Origin: Echinicola strongylocentroti
GTDB lineage: Bacteria; Bacteroidota; Bacteroidia; Cytophagales; Cyclobacteriaceae
Direction of reading: 5' to 3'
DNA length: 64,000 bases
Assembly (NCBI RefSeq): GCF_003260975.1
Contig: NZ_CP030041.1
Span: 2,899,001-2,963,000 of the forward strand
Shown here piece by piece: positions 9,781 through 18,474 of the stretch. The position numbers and the translations under genes were made by a program. Numbering within the stretch: position 1 is the stretch's first letter; each line of letters starts with the position of its first letter. A model generated the notes under the pieces. It saw nothing but the letters and a program-made list of their open reading frames with translations. It was not told where the DNA came from and searched no databases.

Positions 9781-10593
9781 TTATTCTGATGGTATTTCCT
9801 GTTCTTGGAGCAATACCGTCTCCATTTGAGAAGTGGAATCCAGTTTGGTGATCACTGTGGTCAGGCTGTCCAAATATGGCGCTCTAGGCTCAAATGACAC
9901 TGTATATTCACCGGCCTCCAAGCCAATAAAAGTAAAATTGCCCAAGCTGTCCGTTAGTGTGCCCAAGGTATCTTGTCCCATAATAGCATAAATATATGGA
10001 TAGGCATCCAAGGGCGTCACTTTGCCTTCGATGGTAGCACTGCTCCCTGTCTCGAAGACGCGTATAACAGGGTCAAATAAAAAGACATCATTGGTGTTGC
10101 CGGCCTGAATGGACCTGCTCAGGTCAATATCCAGGACCAAATCATAGGACATCCCTCCTTCTAGGGGGTAATTCACTTCATGGATATAGGCTTCATCTTC
10201 GGCATTGGCAAATTGGAGCGACAGTTCTTGGTCTTCTGACACCAAATACTGACCATCTCCAAAAACCAATTTGACCTGACTGATTTTCCCCAATGGAAGC
10301 TCTCCTCTACCTAGGATTAACTTGGAGTCATTGACCAGCGCACTTACATTGACGATATTGCTGAGCGGCAAGTAATCCAATGGAATCCATTCTTGTGTAC
10401 CTGCGCTATTTCCGCTTTCTACAAAAAGTTCTACTCGCTCAATATCCAAATATACCTTATCCCAATCTCCAGGAGCATCGACGAGGTAAACATTCACCAA
10501 GGAGTGGCTTTGATTGGAGGCATCATCCAAACAGCTAAAGGTGAGAAAAAGAATGGGCAGGTACAGCCCAAGAGATCGTTTAAGTCTGTGCAT
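9781..10593 (-). CDS. DUF4382 lipoprotein with carboxypeptidase-like regulatory domain
   Basis: 270 residues with a lipoprotein signal ending at FSC near residue 21. Residues about 30-190 have the DUF4382 pattern (VNVYLVDAPGDWDKVYLDIERVEL at its start, DLDRS-like end), followed by a short beta-sandwich of the carboxypeptidase regulatory type (about 195-255, with DTLGTLTDSLGNFTFIGL). Likely exported and anchored to a membrane; no enzyme function is known for the family. First gene of the ribD run. A minus-strand TACCTTTG box at 10716-10723 could be its -7 element. Confidence 0.8.
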   Translation of the reverse strand: MHRLKRSLGLYLPILFLTFSCLDDASNQSHSLVNVYLVDAPGDWDKVYLDIERVELFVESGNSAGTQEWIPLDYLPLSNIVNVSALVNDSKLILGRGELPLGKISQVKLVFGDGQYLVSEDQELSLQFANAEDEAYIHEVNYPLEGGMSYDLVLDIDLSRSIQAGNTNDVFLFDPVIRVFETGSSATIEGKVTPLDAYPYIYAIMGQDTLGTLTDSLGNFTFIGLEAGEYTVSFEPRAPYLDSLTTVITKLDSTSQMETVLLQEQEIPSE

Positions 10594-10769
10594 TACCTTG
10601 ATAGATTAGTATGAGGTAAACTACGCAAGATTACCGGAATTTGATGTACCCATTGATAAATTGGTCAACTACTTATCTAGTGGTAACGTCCGGTTACTTC
10701 TGCTTGATTTCGTCACAAAGGTAAGGATTTCGGACAAGTAAATAGGAATGATCATCATATAAACAAAAC

Positions 10770-10798
10770 AAGGCTGCTCACATTGTATGAGCAGCCTT
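10770..10798 (-). terminator. Hairpin terminator downstream of chrA
   Basis: Perfect 11-bp stem, AAGGCTGCTCA paired with TGAGCAGCCTT around a 7-base loop; on the minus strand it is followed by TGTTTTGTTT. Ends transcripts coming from chrA and the short split frame next to it. Confidence 0.7.
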
Positions 10799-10830
10799 GA
10801 GGCAGTTATAAACAATAGTTGGTATGCTTT

Positions 10831-10983
10831 TTATCGGCCAAGACCTATTTCTATTCCAACATCAGAAGCTATTTCTTCTTTGGTAAAGTGTTCATAACAT
10901 AATAGTAGTTGGTTTAGTGCTTTGGCTGGCAACAATTAACATGCCATAAGTAATAGTTTCATTGCTGCTTTTTCGCAGTTCAT
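10831..10983 (-). pseudogene. Possible small gene split by an in-frame stop
   Basis: Starting at ATG 10983, 32 bp after the chrA stop, the frame reads 15 residues (MNCEKAAMKLLLMAC), a TAA, then 34 codons in the same frame ending in FTKEEIASDVGIEIGLGR. It is closed by the hairpin terminator. Composition looks protein-like on both sides of the stop, but length and lack of recognised family make this weak. It may be chance. Confidence 0.25.
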
Positions 10984-11014
10984 TATTATTTTATTTTTTC
11001 GATGATTGTAAAAC

Positions 11015-12232
11015 CTATCCCAGAAGAAGATTGGTGAAAAGCTGGTAGCCAATCCCAATGCTAATTCCCCCAATAATAATAAAAGGGGTAGGGATTTTGG
11101 TAAACTGAAGAAGTAAGTAAGTGGAGATAATGGCAGTGATGTTGAATACATTAGCGGGCATCGGCTCGAAGAGCAAATAGGCTGCGGCAATGAGCATTCC
11201 ACAGCTGACGGCGTTGATGCCTTCCAGTGCTGCACGGACAGGACGGTATTTTTTGAGTTCGTCCCAAAACCTGATGACAAAAAATATCAAAAATGTGCCT
11301 GGAAGAAATATTCCTGCGGCAGAGACTAGTCCACCTACAATAGCCCCACCAACTCCCATTCCGGCGCTGCGCATGGATAAGGCGCCTATGTACGAACTGA
11401 TACTGAAAGTAGGCCCTGGCACACCTTGCGAAATGGCATACCCCGTCAGAAACTCTTCGGAAGTAAGATAGGCCTTAAATTCCACAAATTCTGTATACAA
11501 GTAAGGCACCAGCACTTGTCCCCCTCCAAAAATCAAACTGCCGTTACGATAAAAGTTTTCAAATAGCCTAATGGGAAGGATTTTAGTGAAATGCCCCAAG
11601 GTAGCCGCCAAGATCAGCACCCCTCCCCAGAGCAGAAAATTGGCCCACTGAACTTTAATACCACTTTTTTCTTCGATTTTAGGGTGTTTGTTATACTTCA
11701 AGGAAGTGGTAATCCCTCCCGCTACAAGCATTACCGGAAAAATATAGGGGGAATTATAAAAGAAAGCCACAAAGGCGGATAACAACATCAGCACCATTGC
11801 CTCGGTAGTTTTCACCATTTTCCCAATGGTTTTTTGGGCGGCATAAATGATGAACCCTATGGCCATTGGCTGAATAAACTTGGCAAAATCCAGCGAACCC
11901 TCTGTCTGCGTCTGGAGGAAGTCCACTAAGATCGCTGCAGAGGTCATGATCAAGGTGGCTGGAAGAATCCATACCACTAGCGACAGGTAAGCCAAGTTGG
12001 GCCCTCCCACCCGATAGCCAATGGCAGAAATGGTCTGGGTAGATGTAGGGCCTGGCAATACCTGGCAGAGGGCATTCAGCTCCCAGAGCTCCTCCTCTGT
12101 TATGTAGTGGCGTTTACGAACCATGATGTCCAAGACCATGGCCAAGAAAGCCTGAGGGCCGCCAAATGCAGTTACCGAAAGGGTGATGACATCCTTCAGG
12201 TAAAGGTAGTATTTTACTTTGCGGATGGTCAC
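11015..12232 (-). CDS. chrA: Chromate transporter ChrA family
   Basis: 405 residues, the two-domain (long-chain) CHR form with about ten to twelve hydrophobic segments. Each half shows the family signatures: FGGPQAF at about residue 23 and LPGPTSTQT near residue 54 in the first, FGGGQVLVP and QGVPGPTFS in the second. Proteins of this family export chromate, often by exchange with another anion; some members transport other substrates. Starts at GTG 12232, six bases after the stop of the 2OG oxygenase gene, so both are probably one operon. Nothing else suggests chromate resistance here, so the substrate is not proven. Confidence 0.88.
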   Translation of the reverse strand: MTIRKVKYYLYLKDVITLSVTAFGGPQAFLAMVLDIMVRKRHYITEEELWELNALCQVLPGPTSTQTISAIGYRVGGPNLAYLSLVVWILPATLIMTSAAILVDFLQTQTEGSLDFAKFIQPMAIGFIIYAAQKTIGKMVKTTEAMVLMLLSAFVAFFYNSPYIFPVMLVAGGITTSLKYNKHPKIEEKSGIKVQWANFLLWGGVLILAATLGHFTKILPIRLFENFYRNGSLIFGGGQVLVPYLYTEFVEFKAYLTSEEFLTGYAISQGVPGPTFSISSYIGALSMRSAGMGVGGAIVGGLVSAAGIFLPGTFLIFFVIRFWDELKKYRPVRAALEGINAVSCGMLIAAAYLLFEPMPANVFNITAIISTYLLLQFTKIPTPFIIIGGISIGIGYQLFTNLLLG

Positions 12233-12238
12233 CAGCCC

Positions 12239-13219
12239 TTATTTACGTAAGCCTAATTCACGGAGTCTTTCTTCCAAAAATTCTCCCGCAGTAGCATCAG
12301 CAAATCCTTTTGGGCTTTCATCATCCACACAGCTTTCCAAGCAGGTAAGATCCATATCAGATCGGGGATGCATAAAAAATGGAATAGAATAGCGGCTGTT
12401 GTTCATCTTCTCACGGGGAGGATTCACCACGCGGTGGATGGTGGATTTCAGCTTTTTGTTGGTCAGTCTTTCGAGCATGTCCCCTACGTTGACCACCAGC
12501 TGTTCCGGTAAGGCGGTGATGGGGATCCATTGGCCATCTTTGCGCAGTACCTGAAGTCCATCTGCACTAGCCCCCATCAGTAGGGTGATCAGGTTAATAT
12601 CACCGTGCTCCGCTGCCCGTACCGCATCACTGGGCACATCAGCGGGATTTTCTATGGGAAAATAATGAATGGGGCGCAAAATCGAATTGCCATGCAGGAC
12701 CTTGTCTTCAAAATAATTCTCCTCCAATTCCAAATATAGTGCGATCGCCTGTAGCATCGACTTGCCAGCAGCTTCAATGATGCGAAACACTTCTAGCGCA
12801 GTTTGCTTAAATTCAGGCACCTCTTCAGGCCAAACATTGGGCGGATAATCTTTTTTGAGCGGATCAGTATCGGCAATATTGGAGAGCTCCTGGCCGACGT
12901 GGTAAAATTCCTTCAGATCACCGGTATTCCTACCTTTGGCATGTTCTTTTCCTTTGCCGGTATAGCCGCGTTGGTAGCCGATCTCTGGGCGTTCATAATT
13001 GGACTTAATAGCATCATCCAGACCAAAAAATGCTTTGATAGAAGCGTATAGCTGATCCTGTAGCTCTTGGGTAAGTCCGTGGTTTTTTATGGCTACAAAA
13101 CCAATATTTTGGTATGCTTCACCTAGTTTTTTTACAAATTGGGCCTTTTTGTTCGGATCTCCATCGGTAAAATCAGATAGATCCAAGGAGGGTATTTCGT
13201 TATATAGGATTTCGCTCAT
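12239..13219 (-). CDS. Isopenicillin N synthase-like 2OG-Fe(II) oxygenase
   Basis: 326 residues, typical of the IPNS-like dioxygenases. The N-terminal DIOX_N part (IPSLDLSDF at about residue 9) is followed by the jelly-roll catalytic core with iron ligands HGD at about residue 203-205 and a distal histidine in STIHRVVNP near residue 261, then SRYSIPFF whose arginine binds 2-oxoglutarate. The substrate is unknown; family members oxidise small molecules such as peptides, hormones or purines. Upstream of chrA with six bases between them. Confidence 0.88.
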   Translation of the reverse strand: MSEILYNEIPSLDLSDFTDGDPNKKAQFVKKLGEAYQNIGFVAIKNHGLTQELQDQLYASIKAFFGLDDAIKSNYERPEIGYQRGYTGKGKEHAKGRNTGDLKEFYHVGQELSNIADTDPLKKDYPPNVWPEEVPEFKQTALEVFRIIEAAGKSMLQAIALYLELEENYFEDKVLHGNSILRPIHYFPIENPADVPSDAVRAAEHGDINLITLLMGASADGLQVLRKDGQWIPITALPEQLVVNVGDMLERLTNKKLKSTIHRVVNPPREKMNNSRYSIPFFMHPRSDMDLTCLESCVDDESPKGFADATAGEFLEERLRELGLRK

Positions 13220-13300
13220 GACAAGATTAATTTATCATGCAAGGTAAATATTTTATAGGAAAATTAAATATCTTTAGCTAAACCCAATCTCCCGCCAATC

Positions 13301-14065
13301 ATGAAAATCACATCCATTGCATTGCTAGTTATTAGTGTTGTCATTTTTTATTCATGTTCTTCTGACTCGAAAAAGGAAAAGGTCAATGACGATACCACAT
13401 CCATTGAAGTAGCAAAGCCTAGCCAAAAAACCACTGCATTTCGGTACGAAAAGCAGCATAACTCATATCCCGATGCCATCCTTGAGCTTCATCATCCACT
13501 GGAAAACCAAGTCTTTGATGAGGGTGATGTAGCTTTCGAATTCAATATCAAAAACTACCCCTTCGAGCATGGACACAAGGGGTTCCAGCTAAAAATGATC
13601 ATCAACGGAAATGACCCCATTGGCTATAACAGCCCTATCTTCAAGGAAAATTTTGATACGGGAACGTATAAGGTGCTGGCTTTTTTGGTGGATGACGAGG
13701 GCATGGCCCTGAAGGAATACGGCAATTATGTCGAACGTGACTTTGTAGTAGGCAAATCCAAGCCATTTCCAGAAAGTGACGATCCCTACATCGGGCTGAA
13801 CAAGCCTGAAAATGGGCAAGTGTATGAAGCTGGAGAAGAAGTGCTGGTAGATTTTGTTCTGGTAGGGGGAGATTTGCAGGAAGATAGTTTGCAAATAATG
13901 GTTAAGGCTGGAGAGGAGGAATTTACCACACATGAACTTGGGATGGTGAATATCGCCAATTTACCAACTGGAACTCACCAAGTTTCCGTGGCACTGGTAG
14001 ATGCTAATGGCAAAGAGCTTCCTGGGATTTTTTCGAAAACAATAAGAGAAATAGAAGTCAAATGA
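13301..14065 (+). CDS. Lipoprotein of unknown function
   Basis: 254 residues starting at ATG 13301. A lipoprotein signal ends with YSCSSDSKKE, so it should be anchored in the outer or inner membrane. The rest looks like two Ig-like beta-sandwich repeats: residues about 50-150 (HPLENQVFDEGDVAFEFNI) and 160-250 (NKPENGQVYEAGEEVLVDF), each beginning with a P-E/N-G-x-V-x-E-G/A-E pattern. I do not recognise a named family. Divergent from the oxygenase-chrA pair, convergent with recO. Confidence 0.7.
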   Translation: MKITSIALLVISVVIFYSCSSDSKKEKVNDDTTSIEVAKPSQKTTAFRYEKQHNSYPDAILELHHPLENQVFDEGDVAFEFNIKNYPFEHGHKGFQLKMIINGNDPIGYNSPIFKENFDTGTYKVLAFLVDDEGMALKEYGNYVERDFVVGKSKPFPESDDPYIGLNKPENGQVYEAGEEVLVDFVLVGGDLQEDSLQIMVKAGEEEFTTHELGMVNIANLPTGTHQVSVALVDANGKELPGIFSKTIREIEVK

Positions 14066-14093
14066 GCCTTATGATGATGGTACGTATTGTACC

Positions 14094-14780
14094 TTACATC
14101 AGGTTTCGAAGGACTTCCAGTGATTTTACCTCGAAGAAGGTATCCAAGTGGAGTTTATAAAATGTCAATAGGTCATCCAATAAACTTTTTCTCACTGAGG
14201 AAGGTATTTTTACGGATGGGTCAAATGGTGCTGCCAAGAGTTGGTGGAAATGTTTTTTTTCTTTGAGAGCAAATGAGCTGTCGTTGACATCCGGATGGAC
14301 CTGCTCAAAAAACTCGGCAGCGGAACCGGGCGCAAAACCCAAAAACCGCGAGGTCTCCAGCAAGAAGGAAAGTGGATAAGCACTTAGACTGATCCCCTCA
14401 CTATCCAACAAAGCAACCGATTGATAGATAAAATCAAACAAATATTCGTTTTGATAGTTTTCATAGATGTACTTGCTCAATATTTCTCCTATAAACATGG
14501 CCACACCAGACCGATAAAAATCAAACGGAATTCGCTGAAAGGGATGGGCCAATTTCACTTCTGAAATGCGATTAAGCGAAGCGTTTTCTTTATCATAAAC
14601 GACTAGTTCCAAAAGACTTAGTGGTTGGTAAAGGGCCATCTTGGACTTGGATTTGGCACTTCTTACACCATTGACTATATAGCTTTTCAGTCCAAGGTCG
14701 CGTGTGAAGACCTTAACGATAATGGAAGTTTCCCTATACTTGATATAGTGAATGACGATTCCCTGTGTTTTTTTGATCAT
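14094..14780 (-). CDS. recO: DNA repair protein RecO
   Basis: 228 residues. The N-terminal OB fold begins KTQGIVIHYIKYRETSIIVKV, and the C-terminal helical domain follows; the four-cysteine zinc site of many RecO proteins is absent, as is common in Bacteroidota. RecO works with RecR to load RecA onto SSB-coated DNA and to anneal strands in recombination repair. It lies just downstream of tdk (28 bp apart) on the same strand. Confidence 0.93.
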   Translation of the reverse strand: MIKKTQGIVIHYIKYRETSIIVKVFTRDLGLKSYIVNGVRSAKSKSKMALYQPLSLLELVVYDKENASLNRISEVKLAHPFQRIPFDFYRSGVAMFIGEILSKYIYENYQNEYLFDFIYQSVALLDSEGISLSAYPLSFLLETSRFLGFAPGSAAEFFEQVHPDVNDSSFALKEKKHFHQLLAAPFDPSVKIPSSVRKSLLDDLLTFYKLHLDTFFEVKSLEVLRNLM

Positions 14781-14807
14781 AACCTAGGATAGTTGATGGT
14801 GGCAGGG

Positions 14808-15392
14808 CTACGATTTACTATCATAAAAGCACTTCCTACATCGGGCTTCATAACTGTCTTTTTCTCCGAGCACCACTTTTTCCTTTGCGGGAGTAAGCCG
14901 ATAGCTGTAGGATGCCAGGTCGCCGCATTTCATGCAGATGGCATGTACCTTGGTGACATACTCTGCGGCAGCCAAAAGCTGGGGCATGGGATCAAAAGGC
15001 CTTCCTTCAAAATCCATGTCCAACCCAGCGATGATCACCCTCTTTCCGGCTATTGCCAGCTGGTTGGCCACACGCACGATCTGTTCATCAAAAAACTGCA
15101 CTTCATCAATTCCCACCACATCGCAATCGCCTGCCAAAAGCAAAATATCATCGGCAAATTGAACAGGGGTGGAGCGGATTTCGGTTTCGTTATGCGAGAC
15201 CACATTACTTTCGTGATACCGCGTGTCTATGGCTGGCTTGAAGATTTCGATCTTCTGTCGGGCTATCAATGCCCTGTTGAGCCTCCGGATCAGCTCTTCA
15301 GTCTTCCCCGAAAACATCGATCCGCAGATTACTTCAATGTGCCCCTTTTTATCCTTGGGATTATTATTTCCTATGAGAGGTTCTATGAACAT
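14808..15392 (-). CDS. tdk: Thymidine kinase
   Basis: 194 residues, the type II (TK1-like) length. P-loop GSMFSGKT at residues 24-31, DEVQFFD as the Walker B-like region near residue 95, and a zinc-binding set made of CMKC and CRKC in the C-terminal third. Phosphorylates thymidine to dTMP in the salvage pathway. Read together with recO downstream; the ferredoxin gene lies upstream on the same strand with a 50-bp gap. Confidence 0.96.
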   Translation of the reverse strand: MFIEPLIGNNNPKDKKGHIEVICGSMFSGKTEELIRRLNRALIARQKIEIFKPAIDTRYHESNVVSHNETEIRSTPVQFADDILLLAGDCDVVGIDEVQFFDEQIVRVANQLAIAGKRVIIAGLDMDFEGRPFDPMPQLLAAAEYVTKVHAICMKCGDLASYSYRLTPAKEKVVLGEKDSYEARCRKCFYDSKS

Positions 15393-15443
15393 AGTATTGC
15401 AATGTTAAGGAAAATTGTGAAACCGTCTATCATTCCCTTTGTA

Positions 15444-15770
15444 TCATTCACCATAATCCAAGTGGGGAAGTTTGTACAGTTCATTGACCCGGATACGAAG
15501 GGTGCCCTCTTTCAGTTGGGCTTGACAGGTGAGCCGTTGATTGGCGTTAAGTTTACCCAGTTTTCGAAAATGGGCTTCCCGGTCCGTGAGTTCAGATAAG
15601 TTTTCCATACCTTCTTCCACAATCATCATACAAGTGGTACACCTGCCTTTTTTTCCACAAGCATGCATCCAATCTACGTAATTTTCATGGATAATTTCGA
15701 TAACTTTGCGGTCGAGGGCTTTTGTGGAAATCTCCTTGTGGTATAGGTTTTCAATTATTATTTTAGGCAT
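15444..15770 (-). CDS. 2Fe-2S ferredoxin
   Basis: 108 residues from ATG 15770 (MPKIIIENLYHK); a TTG nine bases upstream is a poorer start. The plant-type cluster ligands are Cys38, Cys44, Cys47 (CGKKGRCTTC) and Cys82 (LTCQAQ), with the adrenodoxin-like CX5CX2C spacing. Small soluble electron carrier; the partner is not evident from the neighbourhood (tdk downstream, a conserved unknown gene divergent upstream). Confidence 0.9.
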   Translation of the reverse strand: MPKIIIENLYHKEISTKALDRKVIEIIHENYVDWMHACGKKGRCTTCMMIVEEGMENLSELTDREAHFRKLGKLNANQRLTCQAQLKEGTLRIRVNELYKLPHLDYGE

Positions 15771-15805
15771 TATTCTCAAAAGGCTATAGCTAATCCAACA
15801 ACGAA

Positions 15806-16882
15806 ATGAACGATAAAATTAACCTCAATTATTTAGAAAACTATGCTCATGATGTATCGGAAAAGATATGTTCCGAATATTTTGGTACCAAAAGGTACAT
15901 GTCTGGGCAAGAAATCATCCAATTGACCCCAAGTTCACAGGTTAATTTTATGGTAATCAAGACGCTTTTTGAAAAGTGGAACGCGGAATTGGAAAAGCTG
16001 AAAGCCAATCCCTACTTTGACTATAAGGACATGGCCGTTTCCGAAGCCTTGAAGGAATTTATGAATGTACTCTCCAGGGCCATTAAAATCGAGCATCATC
16101 ACTTTTTGCCGCTATTGGAAATCGCAGTAATTGATACGGTGCTGTTGGCTTTGGATCCCATGGTCTACTTCTGGGGAGAAATCGAAAAGAGCCAGGGTTC
16201 CAGCCCTCATGGTCATCTGAAAGCTTCTAGAAAGTACATCAAATGGCACGAAAATATGCTGAATGAGCTGATGGAAAAAGGAGGCCACGGTTATGCAGAT
16301 CAATACAAAACCGCCCTGAGCGATACCTATCAGCAATTGCTCGATCAGTTGGCTGAGCCAAAACCCCTGCTGGAAGGACTGGCACAAGTACAGCCTATCG
16401 TCTGGGAACAGCTACTTCCTGAAACAAAGAAAAAAAACCACATCGAAGACGCCACTCCAGACGAAACGCCACTTCACAATGAGTCTCCGGAAGCAGAGGA
16501 CCTCGAAGAAACTCAGGTGGATAGCGAAGAAAAAGTGGAAGCAGTAGAAAAAAATGCCTTTGGCAGCCATGAAAAAGACATCGACCCAGCATTGGCTTGG
16601 GCAAAATTTGAAGCAGAGCAAAGTGGTATACTAAAAGGTCCCATTACCTCTATGGATGACGGACTGGCCATCAACCAGCGATTTATGTTTACGAAAAAAC
16701 TCTTCGATGGCAATCCTGACCTGATGGGACACGCATTTAAATCGATCGATGAATGCGATAGTTTTGTGGAAGCAATAGACCTGGTCAATGATAGGTATGT
16801 CGACGAGCTGAACTGGGACAAAGAATCCGATGAGGTAAATGAGTTCTTGCACCTGATCTATCGGAAATTTGACGAAAAGTAG
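15806..16882 (+). CDS. Conserved hypothetical protein, acidic linker
   Basis: 358 residues, no signal peptide or membrane segment. The N-terminal 190 residues look helical; residues about 205-255 form a very acidic, low-complexity linker (rich in Glu, Asp and Pro); the last 100 residues make a second compact domain (about 265-358) with an LNWDKESDEV segment. I do not recognise a family. Divergent from the ferredoxin gene with 35 bp between the starts, so a shared promoter region is likely. Confidence 0.65.
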   Translation: MNDKINLNYLENYAHDVSEKICSEYFGTKRYMSGQEIIQLTPSSQVNFMVIKTLFEKWNAELEKLKANPYFDYKDMAVSEALKEFMNVLSRAIKIEHHHFLPLLEIAVIDTVLLALDPMVYFWGEIEKSQGSSPHGHLKASRKYIKWHENMLNELMEKGGHGYADQYKTALSDTYQQLLDQLAEPKPLLEGLAQVQPIVWEQLLPETKKKNHIEDATPDETPLHNESPEAEDLEETQVDSEEKVEAVEKNAFGSHEKDIDPALAWAKFEAEQSGILKGPITSMDDGLAINQRFMFTKKLFDGNPDLMGHAFKSIDECDSFVEAIDLVNDRYVDELNWDKESDEVNEFLHLIYRKFDEK

Positions 16883-17028
16883 TACCTTAGTCATCCCCTA
16901 ACCCGATAATCCATTATCTAAAAATTCTCATGTAAATCTGCGAGGCTATCGGTGCGGCAGTGAAGGCACCTCTTTAGAGAGGCCAACTGCGCCCTGATAC
17001 CGAGGACACAGCATGTTTGATAACTATT

Positions 17029-18456
17029 ATGAATTTGAAGAAAATGCGAAAAATCGGTCTTTCCCTGGTTCTCCTAGGACTTATCTGCACTACGGTATTT
17101 GCCCAGAATTTGACATCCAGTAATTTGCCGCAAGGCAAAAAACAACCTAACTATGTTTTGATCGTTGCAGATGATCTTGGCTACGGAGATCTCAGCTTTA
17201 CTGGAAGCACACAAATTAAGACGCCCCATATTGACCTACTTGCAGAGACTGGTGTGGTTTTTTCTCAAGGATATGTTTCTTCGGCAGTCTGCAGCCCATC
17301 CAGGGCGGGATTTTTGACGGGCAAAAATCAGGTGACTTTTGGCTATGACAATAACTTATCAAATAACCAAGCGGGTTTTGACCCAGAATACCTCGGCTTG
17401 CCAGTGGATGTCAAAACGGTCGGAAACCACCTTCAAGAACTGGGCTATACCACAGGGATAGTCGGAAAATGGCACTTGGGCGAGAAAGACCAGTTCTACC
17501 CACTGAACAGGGGCTTTGATGAATTTTGGGGCTATCGGGGTGGTGGCCATGATTATTTTGAAGCTACTGAAGCTCGCCGGGGCTATAAAGCCCAGCTGGA
17601 AAGTAATTATAAAATCCCTCAAGAAATCACCTACATAACCGACGATAAGGGGGACGAATGTGTAGATTTTATCCTTCGTCATCAGGAGGAACCTTTTTTC
17701 CTATATGCCTCCTTTAATGCTCCCCACACACCGATGCAGGCCACAGCAGAAGACCTGGAACTTTACTCGCATATCAAAGACAAAAAAAGAAGGACTTATG
17801 CTGCAATGGTACACCGACTGGATGTCAATGTGGGCAAAATCGTCAATGCGGTAAAAGAAGCGGGGCTGGTAGAAGAAACAGTCTTTGTATTTATCAGTGA
17901 CAACGGCGGTCCTGTGATAACCAACGCTTCCATCAATGCCCCCTACAATGGCAAAAAGGGGACATTGCTGGAAGGGGGTATTCGGGTTCCATTTATCATC
18001 AACTGGAAAGGACACCTGCAAGGTGGAACGATATATCCACACCCTGTAAGCGCTCTGGACCTGACACCTACCTTTATAGCACTTGGTGGAGGTACCTTGC
18101 GGAAAGAAAACCAATTTGATGGCGTCAACCTAATGCCTTATCTCCTGGGAGAAAATAAGCAGGCGCCACATGAGGAGATAAAATGGAGATTCACCATCAG
18201 CGCCGCCATCCGGGAGGGAGATTGGAAATTGGTTAGGCTACCTGACAGGTTGCCGATGTTGTTTGATCTTAGTACGGATGTTTCAGAGCAGCATGACGTA
18301 GCCTTAGAAAACCTTGAGGTAACCAAAAACCTGCTCCAAAAACTGGGGCACTGGGACGTCAGGTTGCCACATCCATTGTTTTTGGAAGGACCTGAGTGGA
18401 GACCAATCCAAATAGGCCAATATGATAAAAGCTACCCGATCAACCAGCCGGATTGA
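17029..18456 (+). CDS. Sulfatase (FGly type), exported
   Basis: 475 residues from ATG 17029; a TTG twelve bases upstream is less likely. A signal peptide ends at VFAQ near residue 27. The metal-binding ADDLGYGD motif is near residue 50 and the formylglycine site CSPSR at about residue 88 is followed by AGFLTGKNQ, as in S1 family sulfatases; GKWHLGE is also present. Hydrolyses sulfate esters, probably from algal polysaccharides or glycans, in the periplasm. The cysteine needs an anaerobic or FGE-type maturase encoded elsewhere. No SusCD pair is adjacent. Confidence 0.93.
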   Translation: MNLKKMRKIGLSLVLLGLICTTVFAQNLTSSNLPQGKKQPNYVLIVADDLGYGDLSFTGSTQIKTPHIDLLAETGVVFSQGYVSSAVCSPSRAGFLTGKNQVTFGYDNNLSNNQAGFDPEYLGLPVDVKTVGNHLQELGYTTGIVGKWHLGEKDQFYPLNRGFDEFWGYRGGGHDYFEATEARRGYKAQLESNYKIPQEITYITDDKGDECVDFILRHQEEPFFLYASFNAPHTPMQATAEDLELYSHIKDKKRRTYAAMVHRLDVNVGKIVNAVKEAGLVEETVFVFISDNGGPVITNASINAPYNGKKGTLLEGGIRVPFIINWKGHLQGGTIYPHPVSALDLTPTFIALGGGTLRKENQFDGVNLMPYLLGENKQAPHEEIKWRFTISAAIREGDWKLVRLPDRLPMLFDLSTDVSEQHDVALENLEVTKNLLQKLGHWDVRLPHPLFLEGPEWRPIQIGQYDKSYPINQPD

Positions 18457-18459
18457 TTA

Positions 18460-18474
18460 TTAATCCCGGGTTAA
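18460..18474. repeat. Short palindrome TTAATCCCGGGTTAA
   Basis: 15 bp just past the sulfatase stop and overlapping the rodA stop. It equals the two outer ends of the MITE-like element of this window joined to each other, and may also serve convergent genes as a weak hairpin. Possibly chance. Confidence 0.3.

Noticed and set aside
9527..9829. Plus-strand gene opposite ribD start
   Set aside because: Antisense shadow of ribD and the DUF4382 gene.
10594..10770. FMN riboswitch before ribD operon
   Set aside because: No conserved RFN helices or loop sequences could be found.
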